Source: Eubacteriales bacterium (lineage in GTDB: Bacteria > Bacillota > Clostridia > Lachnospirales > Lachnospiraceae). Taken from it: 64,000 nt of DNA. The translations under genes and the position numbers were made by a program. Under the pieces are notes generated by a model. The model ran no database searches. It was not told where the DNA came from and was given only the letters and a program-made list of their open reading frames with translations. The stretch covers positions 93,860-157,859 of the forward strand of contig JAUNGC010000003.1 in NCBI GenBank assembly GCA_030524745.1. Reading direction: 5' to 3'. Shown here piece after piece: positions 46,624 through 54,653 of this stretch (position 1 is its first letter; every line of letters begins with the position of its first letter).

Positions 46624-47829
46624 TTATTTTCCATAAATTCGATCCCATACAAATTTTCTCAACCCATCCGTCACATTCTTATCTTGCTGAAGGATTCCAC
46701 TTTCCGCAATACTCTCTTTCAACATCCGTAATCCCGGCGAATCCATCCAACTATAGATGATCCGGGGTTTCCCGTCAACATTTGAAATATCAATCAGGCA
46801 GGTGTATCCCGTATAACTATACCCTTCTTCTTCTCCCTGAACGGTCCTTTTCTGCTGCCTGATTTCACAAACAACTTCTCTCGCATTTTCCTCTGTCTCC
46901 CTTATGTCATGAATTAAAATCTCACTATAACATTCTGTCACCATTGCTTCAAAGGCAATCGCTTCCTGATAGGCAAAGGCTTCCATCAATAATCTGCTTT
47001 CTATCCCCACTTCATTTTCTGAATCAAAAACGTCCGACAGATCCGGATATTCTTTTGCAATGAGTGTCTGTGCAAATCCATCTGCGAACTCTGCCAGCAA
47101 CTTTCTTTCCTCTTCAGACAGGCCAGACACCATGTTACTTTCCTGAATTTCAGTTCTCACGATACCAAAAGCAGGATCTGTAATCCAGCAGCAAATCATC
47201 CGGGGGCCGCCATCAGTCTCCATAATGTCTGCCAGGCACCTATATTCCCGTTCCTGTACCACTTCGACCATATTGTATGTTCTGCGCTCTTCCCTGATTA
47301 TTTTAAATATAATTTCGGTAATATTATTTTCCAGTTCTTCCGTTTTCTTCACCTCAATCCGGCTGATACATTCTGAAAGTTCCCCTTCCTCCTTCAAGCT
47401 TTCTTTATATCCCCAGCCAGCTATCAGCAGCATATTCTCTTTGCGCATCCTATTATCCAGATTATATAATTCAGAAAAGTCAGGAAACTTTCTTTCTCTG
47501 TAACTATCTCCCAGAACATCAGCAAAATTTATCAGTAATATCCGATTTGCTTCCGATACTTCAGCCTCTGCTTCTGCACAGTCTTCGAATGCTCTTTCAA
47601 CCTTTTCCGCTATCTTCTGACACTTTTCTGCAAATAGTTCATCTGAAACCGAGATTTCAAATTCATACATTGTTCCACCAACATGTTCTGCATACACAAT
47701 ATCGTCAACAGCAGTTTCTTTTATCCTGTCTTTCGCACTGCCTTTTGGATTTCCGATTCTAATGATTCCCCAAATGGCAACAGGCACTAACAGAATTATA
47801 AGCGATAATAAAAGTAAACCTTTTTTCAT
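46624..47829 (-). CDS. Membrane-anchored protein with two copies of an unnamed domain
   Basis: 401 aa from ATG 47829; the ribosome site is weak. A membrane helix (about 4-23) is followed by two homologous units of about 165 residues. The first holds FPDFSELYNL and ENMLLIAGWGY; the second holds YPDLSDVFDSE and ESRLLMEAFAY. Each ends with a beta-rich segment (CLADIMETDGGPRMICCW and CLIDISNVDGKPRIIYSW). The upstream gene carries a third copy before an amidase domain. No known family is recognised. It follows that gene by 89 bases and is probably cotranscribed. Confidence 0.75.
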   Translation of the reverse strand: MKKGLLLLSLIILLVPVAIWGIIRIGNPKGSAKDRIKETAVDDIVYAEHVGGTMYEFEISVSDELFAEKCQKIAEKVERAFEDCAEAEAEVSEANRILLINFADVLGDSYRERKFPDFSELYNLDNRMRKENMLLIAGWGYKESLKEEGELSECISRIEVKKTEELENNITEIIFKIIREERRTYNMVEVVQEREYRCLADIMETDGGPRMICCWITDPAFGIVRTEIQESNMVSGLSEEERKLLAEFADGFAQTLIAKEYPDLSDVFDSENEVGIESRLLMEAFAYQEAIAFEAMVTECYSEILIHDIRETEENAREVVCEIRQQKRTVQGEEEGYSYTGYTCLIDISNVDGKPRIIYSWMDSPGLRMLKESIAESGILQQDKNVTDGLRKFVWDRIYGK

Positions 47830-47918
47830 TGCAATCACATATCTCTTACTTATCAGCCACATGCTACTAAACACAATCTACCTGGATTGAAAGCTAACAC
47901 AAATAGATTAAGTATTCA

Positions 47919-49391
47919 TTAATAAGAAGTAATGAAATTATTAATATGTATTATTCTATAATTGGTAAATCCATCATTTAAATACTGCTGAATAGATTTA
48001 TTAATTTGAGAATCCGAATGTGCTGCGCAGTAAATTTTTCCTGTAGTTCTTGTCCCTGATCCGATAGCTGAAACTATAACAGAATGATGCCAATTACTTC
48101 CTTCAGCAAATTGTACAACATCCCCAACCTGTATATCTGCTATCGTATAGCTTTGGGTATTGGCACTAATTCCATAAACTGTTCCCGCCAATGATAAATT
48201 ATCATTACTCTTAAAATACTCATACAATGCTGCAACACCGCTCCAAGAGGCTGTCGCAGCAACATATTTACCCGCATTTGCTCCTGTACTCTGTTTTGTG
48301 CAGTACCATTTCACAGCATCACTATTGCCAATATCATCAAATGGCCAGCCAGGGCTCTGCCAAATACTTTGCGAGACAAAGTTTGTACAGTCCTTTTCGC
48401 GGCCATCATCGTATGCAATATAAAACCGGGGATTATAATTCACTGCATACATAACCGCTAATTCGGCAACTGTATCTCTATCATACGCTATTGTCGTTCT
48501 CACTTTAGGTTCAACTGCAAAAACTTCTTCTGTATTTTCTTTAGTGCTATCAATCCAAGGAGTTGCATATAAATTTCCATCATTATGTTTTTCATATTCA
48601 CTTAAGATCGCTGTCTGCATGATATTATCTGCATTCTTACTATTTTGCAACTGTGGCATGTTCTGAATTTTGGCGCACATCATCCCTAATGAAGGAGCAT
48701 CAAGCCACACATTAACAAGTTTCGGTCCTTCAACTGTATCTACAATACTCGCCAAAAATAAAGTTCCGCTCTGTCGTGAATCAATATCTTCTGTATCCAC
48801 ATCTAAAGTTTCAACAAGCTGAAACAAAATCTCTCTAACTCCATTTCCATTACTTTCCACGCTTCTAATCTTTATTTCACAATTGCGAGAAAGCACATTA
48901 TTTATTTCATTAATTCCTCTTAAATATCCCCAAGATTCAATCAACAACATATTCTCTCTACAAGCATCATATTCCAAATTATAAATTTCTGAAAAATCAG
49001 GAAACTGCTTTGTAAAATAAACATTTCCCAATATTTCTGAAAAACGAGTTAATAATTCAAAATCATTATCATAAATCATTACAGTTCTTTCTGCGTTATC
49101 ATTAAAGTTTTCCGCCAGTTTTGAAGAAAATATCTGATCCACTTCATCTATATTTATGTCATAAATAGATTGTGTAAAATCATTTAGATCCATGATTTCT
49201 GCTTCATCAATCAAGTTTAATTCCTGCGGCACGATTTTAACACTGATCGGATCTTGATATCCTATATTCCCTTTATCTGTTTCTTTAAAACCACTATTAA
49301 TTTCTTCTGCAAAAGCTTCACTAGATATCATTCCCAAGCATATCACGCTAAGTATTAGTATAAACATTTTATTGATAATTCTTTTTTTCAT
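47919..49391 (-). CDS. Secreted protein with C-terminal putative amidase domain (amidase_6 type)
   Basis: 490 aa. The signal peptide (about 1-28, ending SSEAFAEE) precedes one copy of the domain shared with the next gene (FPDFSEIYNL, ENMLLIESWGY; about 95-240). From about 320 there is an amidase_6-like cysteine-peptidase fold: YAVNYNPRFYIAYDDGREKD, DCTNFVSQSIW with the catalytic Cys, and HHSVIV with the His. It may cut peptidoglycan or a peptide bond outside the cell. The gene is clearly more AT-rich than its neighbours, hinting at recent transfer. Its promoter is at 49462-49490. Confidence 0.85.
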   Translation of the reverse strand: MKKRIINKMFILILSVICLGMISSEAFAEEINSGFKETDKGNIGYQDPISVKIVPQELNLIDEAEIMDLNDFTQSIYDINIDEVDQIFSSKLAENFNDNAERTVMIYDNDFELLTRFSEILGNVYFTKQFPDFSEIYNLEYDACRENMLLIESWGYLRGINEINNVLSRNCEIKIRSVESNGNGVREILFQLVETLDVDTEDIDSRQSGTLFLASIVDTVEGPKLVNVWLDAPSLGMMCAKIQNMPQLQNSKNADNIMQTAILSEYEKHNDGNLYATPWIDSTKENTEEVFAVEPKVRTTIAYDRDTVAELAVMYAVNYNPRFYIAYDDGREKDCTNFVSQSIWQSPGWPFDDIGNSDAVKWYCTKQSTGANAGKYVAATASWSGVAALYEYFKSNDNLSLAGTVYGISANTQSYTIADIQVGDVVQFAEGSNWHHSVIVSAIGSGTRTTGKIYCAAHSDSQINKSIQQYLNDGFTNYRIIHINNFITSY

Positions 49392-49461
49392 CATCTCTCC
49401 CGTCTTTTCTCCAAAAACAAATATCCTTCCTATTGTTGTCCATTAAATTTCACCTTATCTT

Positions 49462-49490
49462 ACCATACTATAAATAAGATGTATAAGCAA
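49462..49490 (-). promoter_or_regulatory. Promoter of the amidase gene
   Basis: Minus strand TTGCTT (49485-49490), 17-bp spacer and TATGGT (49462-49467). Confidence 0.5.
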
Positions 49491-50107
49491 TTTGCCAAAA
49501 TCTGAAAAATATCAAAACTGCCGACCACTTTACAACCGGAATTCATGACTGCTGAATATTACCGTCTATCATTATAAAGAAAAGGTCAAGCATGTCTATC
49601 CTTCCATTCAAGCACCTGCTATTTTTTACAATATTGTACTTTTACCCGCGCATGTTATTACCTCTCCTTTCTGCCTTTATTTCAACTACATATGTAATTA
49701 TAGTATGAACACATAAAAAAACAAGAAAAAAACATCTGATTTTATAAACAAAAGTCCATATCTTCATCTTCTATCTATCCATTCATTAATATGTCCCCAA
49801 CCTTTTATTTTCCTAAAAGAGCAACACTGCATAAATTGCCATACTGGCAATCACATTAATCTGAAAGTCCTCCCTTAAATACACGTCAAGTTCTCATTTC
49901 TCCTGATGCCATAACTCTGCCTCAAAAACGTCTGATTTCCTTCTGACCTCTAAACGGATACTGCTAACAAATTTTTTTCAGAAATACATACTCTGAGAAT
50001 ATATTTCATCCGATAACCCACGTCATCTTCAGAAAAAAATAAGGATTCCATACATAAAACTTCATATCCTCCGAATAAAATATAAGAACAGGGAGGAAGT
50101 ATGTCCA
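49491..50107. other. AT-rich intergenic stretch without a recognisable gene
   Basis: About 600 bases of AT-rich DNA between divergent genes. I see no coding frame, RNA gene, repeat or insertion-sequence end. The composition matches the neighbouring amidase gene and supports an acquired segment. A GGGAGGAAG ribosome site lies at the right edge. Confidence 0.6.
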
Positions 50108-51226
50108 ATGCTCGTATTTTATATTTTGCTGCTCTTTATACTGTTTTTTGGAGCGCAGCGCTCTCCCAGGGGCGGATTCTGGCCCGACGCCTTTTCCTAT
50201 CAGTCCGATCTGCCGCTGCGGGGATTTTTCATGCTGCTGATCGTATTCCATCACATTTCCCAGCAATTGACCCACCCGGGCAGCTTAAAGCTGCTCCAGG
50301 ACAGCGGTCTTTTATTCGTGTCCTTTTTTTTCTTTTTATCCGGATACGGCCTGATGAAAAGTCACTTGCGGAATACCGACTATTTTCACGTTTTTTTCAA
50401 ACGCCGCTATAGCAAACTTCTCGTTCCCTTTTTTCTTTGCAACCTGATTTATCTGGGCGTCGATCTGCTGTTCGGCGCTTCCTATACGCCTGCGTTTTTT
50501 ATCAAATGCCTGCTCGGTCTTTATCTGATCAATACCCACGCCTGGTTTATTCTGACCCTCGCCCTGTTTTATCTGTTCTTTTTCCTGATCTTCCGCTTTG
50601 TCAAAAAGAGTTCTCTGCAATATGCCCTGCTGTTTCTTTTCCAGATTTCCTATGCCGCATTTTGCATGCAGCGCGGAACCGGCTGGGCGCTTTTTGAAGG
50701 TCCGTGGTGGTTTAATTCCAGCATCCTTTTCCTGATCGGCGTACTCTTTGCAGGTTTTGAGGCTGATATTGTTCCCGTTCTCAAAAAGAATTACGGAATA
50801 TTTCTTTCACTTTCCAGCCTCTCCTTTTTCCTGTTTTTTTTCATCTCCGTCTACGTGACCGACGAATTTCCTTATCGGATTCAGGATACTTCCCTGCTCT
50901 CTCCGCTGATTCTGAACAGTTGGTTCAATTTGTGCTGGCAGTCCCTGGCCGTGATCTTTTTCTGCCTTACCATATTGCTTTTCACCCTGAAAATCAAATG
51001 TTCCAATTCCTGCCTCGTGCTTCTTGGAAAAATATCGATGGAACTCTATCTGATCCACGGTCTGTTCATTCAGTTATTGAAAGGGCAACTATGCACCGTT
51101 CAAAATGATTACCTTTTCATTTTCGCCGTGCTGCTATGCTCTGTCGCCGCCGCCTGCCTGCTCCATTCGCCCCTTCATTTTCTCACCGCCAAAACCTTCG
51201 ACGAACTGAAAAAACTACCCTTTTAA
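50108..51226 (+). CDS. Acyltransferase 3 family membrane protein
   Basis: 372 aa, about ten membrane helices. LPLRGFFMLLIVFHHISQQ carries the catalytic histidine, with SFFFFLSGYGLMKS and THAWFILTLALFY as further family motifs. It probably O-acetylates a surface sugar. GGAGG lies 11 bases before ATG 50108. An out-of-frame ATG at 50101 is nearer to the ribosome site, which might lower expression. It is the second acyltransferase of this type in the window and is not closely similar to the one at 26.9 kb. Confidence 0.85.
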   Translation: MLVFYILLLFILFFGAQRSPRGGFWPDAFSYQSDLPLRGFFMLLIVFHHISQQLTHPGSLKLLQDSGLLFVSFFFFLSGYGLMKSHLRNTDYFHVFFKRRYSKLLVPFFLCNLIYLGVDLLFGASYTPAFFIKCLLGLYLINTHAWFILTLALFYLFFFLIFRFVKKSSLQYALLFLFQISYAAFCMQRGTGWALFEGPWWFNSSILFLIGVLFAGFEADIVPVLKKNYGIFLSLSSLSFFLFFFISVYVTDEFPYRIQDTSLLSPLILNSWFNLCWQSLAVIFFCLTILLFTLKIKCSNSCLVLLGKISMELYLIHGLFIQLLKGQLCTVQNDYLFIFAVLLCSVAAACLLHSPLHFLTAKTFDELKKLPF

Positions 51227-51238
51227 AACCGGGGGGCG

Positions 51239-51449
51239 CACCTCCGGGGGGCGCCTGCGTTTGACCGCAGCCACGGACAGCGCCGGTATCCCTTGTTTCC
51301 GGACACGCTTTCGCTCAGAGAAATGCGTAACAGTACATAACGTCGCAAAGAACGCGACGTAAGAACTGACGCATTTCTGACGGTCCGTGCAACAAGGGAT
51401 ACCGGCGCTGTCCGTGGCTGCGGCCAAACGCAGGCGGCCGCCGGAGGTG
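51239..51449. repeat. Large foldback element E3 (about 211 bp)
   Basis: Arms of about 58 bases pair from CACCTCCGG (51239) to CCGGAGGTG (51449). They include long exact parts such as GCCACGGACAGCGCCGGTAT. The tip region holds two more nested stems: AGAAATGCGT with ACGCATTTCT, and ACGTCGC-AAAGAA-CGCGACGT. It has no core in common with E1/E2 but the same architecture and the same kind of place, between two convergent genes. The 70-aa frame across it is not a gene. Confidence 0.8.
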
Positions 51450-51469
51450 AAACACCGGAAAGATAATTC

Positions 51470-52849
51470 TTAGTCTTTCATGCGCACCACGTCGCCGTCT
51501 GAAAATTCTTCCGTGGCGCTTTCAATGATTTTATCGTTTTCATCGATTGCTCCCGCTTCCAGCGCCGCATACCGGTCATTTTGCTCCAGCACATTCACCA
51601 TTCTTTTGCGCGCCACAAGTTCCTTCCCCAGAATCGTATCCGTCTCTTCCAGCACATAGACAAAGCTTCTCTGGTTTTCATCCTGATGCAGGGCGTCCAG
51701 CGGCACGCAGCAGGAATAAATTTCAGACGAAACGCTTAGAACAAAGGTCCCGTTCTGGCCGATGCTTCCCGTATTTTCAGGCAGCAAAATCCCTGCCGCA
51801 TAGCTTCCCGGCATACTTGCGATTTCCGTCAGATAGTCCACTGTGACCGGAATCTTTCTGCCGCCTGCCGCCTGATAGCTTCCCAGAGACAGTTCCCCTT
51901 CCGCCTTCGGTTCCACATATTTTTTCTGCTCCGGATCCAGAATCGCTTCAAACTGCAGGGGAACGCTTCCGTCTGCAAAGGTCACAACGGGCAGTTCCGT
52001 CGTAATCTGTCCTGCCGCCACGCCGACCTGGGTGACCGTTCCCGTGATTCCGGAATAAATTTCCCCGTCGTCCTGTAAATAGGCCCGGAGTTCCTCCATT
52101 TCTTCCTTCATATGATTGAACTCCATCCAGTCCACCCCCAGCGTCGCGTCCGAATATTGCTGTGTCATGCTGTCCTCAATATTTCGATACGCCTGTGTAT
52201 AAGCGGCTTCCAGCGCATCCTGGGCGTCCCTCGTTACGCGCGCAGTTTCCCGCACCTTATTTTCACAGGCCTGCCGCCCTTCCTCCCATACTTTCCACGC
52301 TTCCTCGCTGTCGTCCTCGGGCGTATCCTCCACATACTGATCCAGTTCATACCGGGCGATCGCTTCGTCCTCCTGCGCCCGCTCCAGATTTTTTCGTGCT
52401 TCCGCAAAAGCCGTAATCGCATCCTCTCCCGCCCGTTCCATCTCTCTGTCCTTTTCCAGTCCTGCAATTTTCTGATTGCTTTCCAAAGTGGCGATCTGCA
52501 GTTCCAGCTTTTTTGCCTCCAGTTCCTTTTGCGCGATCAGTTCTTCAATATATTCCGTATCCAGCGTAAAAAGAAGCTGTCCCTCTTCCACCTCGTCTCC
52601 GACGCTCACAAATACTTCCTTCACCCGCAGCCCGGCTTCCATATTGGCCGCCAGTTCCTTCGACGGCTTCACGCTTCCCGCCGCATTCACTTCATGCGTA
52701 ATCGACATCCGCTTCGGGCTTCCTGTTGTCACCTGCGGAAGCCGCGTCGCATATATGCCTTTGGAAACCAGCGTGCCAAGAAACATCAGCGCAAAAAATA
52801 TCCCCAGCCCTAGCACAATTTTTCCGTTTTTTCCCTTCATTTTTCCCAT
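51470..52849 (-). CDS. HlyD-like membrane fusion / adaptor protein
   Basis: 459 aa. An N-terminal membrane helix (about 9-29) is followed by a lipoyl-type half (VNAAGSVKPSKELAANMEAG), a long alpha-hairpin coiled coil (about 100-250), the second lipoyl half (GEIYSGITGTVTQVGVAAGQ) and beta-barrel domains. Such proteins bridge ABC exporters to the envelope. Here it is the third gene after two importer-type permeases, an unusual partner. It lies 37 bases after the second permease gene and is the last gene of the operon. Confidence 0.88.
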   Translation of the reverse strand: MGKMKGKNGKIVLGLGIFFALMFLGTLVSKGIYATRLPQVTTGSPKRMSITHEVNAAGSVKPSKELAANMEAGLRVKEVFVSVGDEVEEGQLLFTLDTEYIEELIAQKELEAKKLELQIATLESNQKIAGLEKDREMERAGEDAITAFAEARKNLERAQEDEAIARYELDQYVEDTPEDDSEEAWKVWEEGRQACENKVRETARVTRDAQDALEAAYTQAYRNIEDSMTQQYSDATLGVDWMEFNHMKEEMEELRAYLQDDGEIYSGITGTVTQVGVAAGQITTELPVVTFADGSVPLQFEAILDPEQKKYVEPKAEGELSLGSYQAAGGRKIPVTVDYLTEIASMPGSYAAGILLPENTGSIGQNGTFVLSVSSEIYSCCVPLDALHQDENQRSFVYVLEETDTILGKELVARKRMVNVLEQNDRYAALEAGAIDENDKIIESATEEFSDGDVVRMKD

Positions 52850-52886
52850 CCAGTCCTTTCCCTGTTCCTGTGTCCTCTGCTCTTCT

Positions 52887-53753
52887 TCACGCTTTCAGCC
52901 CCGACGCCACTATTCCCTGTTCCAGATAATCCTTTCCCAGCAAAAAGGCGAAAACCGCCGGAATCAATGTGATCACGGATACCGCAAACGCCTCTCCTGC
53001 CTTCTCCGGACCGATCTGGGGCAGATACAGGGACAGAGGCCATAACGTTTTGTCCTTTAAAAAAGCCAGCGGCTGCTCAATCAGATTCCAATATTCCAGA
53101 AATCCCAGCACCATTGCGGCCAGCACGCTGCCGGACGACAGCGGCAGCCCGATTTTGAAAAACAGCATAAGTTCCCCCGCCCCATCGATTCTCCCGGCGT
53201 CCAGAAGTTCTCTCGGAATGGCCGCAAAGCCCCGATAGCACAAAAACACCGGGAAGGTGGAAAAGACAGCCGGCACGATGATTGCAAGATGGGTATCCAT
53301 CATGTTCAGCCGGTCCAGCACCAGATATTGAGAAAGCATGGTCACCTGAAACGGCATCAGCATCAGCACAATATAGATCCGGAATAAAATCCGGCTTCCC
53401 TTAAAGCGATACACGGCGAAGGCCCAGGCAGAGGGCACCGCCACAAGCAACTGTCCGGCCAGTATGCTCCCCGTCATCTTTACCGAATTCCAGAACACCA
53501 CAAAAAACTGGGGCGTCAAAAGGAGCAGCTTTTTGTAATGCTCCGGCGTCGGATAATCGGGAATGAGCCGCCAGCTTATGTATCCGTCTTTTCCATCGAG
53601 CGCCGGCCCTAAAAAAACGCCCAACTCCTGACGGCTCATGACGGAGCCGGACCAGACAAAGACGACAGGCGCCAGCATCAGGACGGCAGGAACGGCGAGC
53701 ACCAACAGCCGAAGCAGAGCCGCCGCTTTCTTTTTGATCCATCTAAAATTCAT
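52887..53753 (-). CDS. ABC transporter permease, MalG-type (sugar family)
   Basis: 288 aa from ATG 53753, overlapping the stop of the partner permease (ATGA). Six membrane helices with the EAA-type loop ELLDAGRIDGAGELMLFFKI, where the ATPase docks. It resembles carbohydrate permeases of the MalG/UgpE group. No ATP-binding protein is encoded nearby, so a shared MsmK-like ATPase is presumed. Substrate unknown. Confidence 0.9.
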   Translation of the reverse strand: MNFRWIKKKAAALLRLLVLAVPAVLMLAPVVFVWSGSVMSRQELGVFLGPALDGKDGYISWRLIPDYPTPEHYKKLLLLTPQFFVVFWNSVKMTGSILAGQLLVAVPSAWAFAVYRFKGSRILFRIYIVLMLMPFQVTMLSQYLVLDRLNMMDTHLAIIVPAVFSTFPVFLCYRGFAAIPRELLDAGRIDGAGELMLFFKIGLPLSSGSVLAAMVLGFLEYWNLIEQPLAFLKDKTLWPLSLYLPQIGPEKAGEAFAVSVITLIPAVFAFLLGKDYLEQGIVASGLKA

Positions 53754-54577
53754 CCCGCCGCCTCTCCTTCCTCCCACAACCTTGTGAGCAGTAAAATCAG
53801 AATAAGCAGCGCCGCGGCCAGACAGACGGCGGCTGCGGCCATCTTATCCAGTTCCAGCCAGACAAACCAGTTGTTAAAAAGATGCTGCAGCAAATACATG
53901 CTCTCCTGCGGATAAGCGCCTGCCACCAGATATGCCTCCCGAAAAACCTTAAAAGAATTCAAAACCGACAAAACCGCAATCGTATAAAAAACGCCTTTTA
54001 ACTGCGGCATCAGAACAGACAGAAAGATGCGGATCTTTCCGGCCCCGTCCGCTTTCGCGGCCTCTATGATATCCGAAGGGACTCCAAGAATTCCCGCCAG
54101 CCACAGCACTACCGTATAGCCGAGGTTTTTCCAGACATAGGAAAAAACCAAAACCCAGAAGGAAAGATCCGTTCCCATAAAATCGATCTGCCGCCCCATA
54201 AGAGCATTCAGAAACCCTCCCTTCGAGAACACCATTTTCCACACCAGCACAATCGTGGCGGCCGGCATCGCCATAGGAAATAAAAAAATTGCCTTTAAAG
54301 TCTGCGCCTGCTTCAGCCCCGCCAGCAAAAGCGCTGTCAAAAGCCCCAGAAAAATCAGAAGCGGCAGACAGACGGCGGTAAAGCGCGCCGTATTTTTCAC
54401 CGCCAGACGAAAGGCTTCATTTTCAAAAACTCTTCTGTAATTATAAATCCCCACAAATTCTCCCGTCACCGCGGTCATAAAAGAACACCGGAGCACATCT
54501 GCAAAAGGCAAAAGCACAAAGCAGAATACTCCGGCGAATCCTGGTAAAATAAAAGCTGCAAACCAGCGTTTTTTCAT
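53750..54577 (-). CDS. ABC transporter permease, MalF/UgpA-type (sugar family)
   Basis: 275 aa, six membrane helices, with the EAA loop DIIEAAKADGAGKIRIFLSV. GGAG-rich sequence precedes ATG 54577. It leads an operon with the MalG-type permease and the HlyD-like adaptor. Its promoter (54613-54645) has the same tandem repeats as the lipoprotein and response regulator promoters 17 kb away, so the binding lipoprotein at 35.3 kb is the likely partner. Confidence 0.9.
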   Translation of the reverse strand: MKKRWFAAFILPGFAGVFCFVLLPFADVLRCSFMTAVTGEFVGIYNYRRVFENEAFRLAVKNTARFTAVCLPLLIFLGLLTALLLAGLKQAQTLKAIFLFPMAMPAATIVLVWKMVFSKGGFLNALMGRQIDFMGTDLSFWVLVFSYVWKNLGYTVVLWLAGILGVPSDIIEAAKADGAGKIRIFLSVLMPQLKGVFYTIAVLSVLNSFKVFREAYLVAGAYPQESMYLLQHLFNNWFVWLELDKMAAAAVCLAAALLILILLLTRLWEEGEAAG

Positions 54578-54612
54578 ATGTTCCTCTGCTCCTCAAAACT
54601 CCTTTTTCTCTG

Positions 54613-54645
54613 AGTGTAGCAGAACCTTCTCTAATATTTCTCTAA
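54613..54645 (-). promoter_or_regulatory. Promoter and tandem operator of the permease-HlyD operon
   Basis: On the minus strand two TTAGAGAA repeats start 11 bp apart; the second starts 16 bp before TGC-TACACT (extended -10, 54613-54621). The design equals that at 37580-37612 and 37671-37703. Confidence 0.75.
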
Positions 54646-54653
54646 TTCCTCCG

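Noticed and set aside
51215-51427. 70-aa minus-strand frame inside element E3
   Set aside because: Entirely within the foldback; no ribosome site and no independent support for translation.
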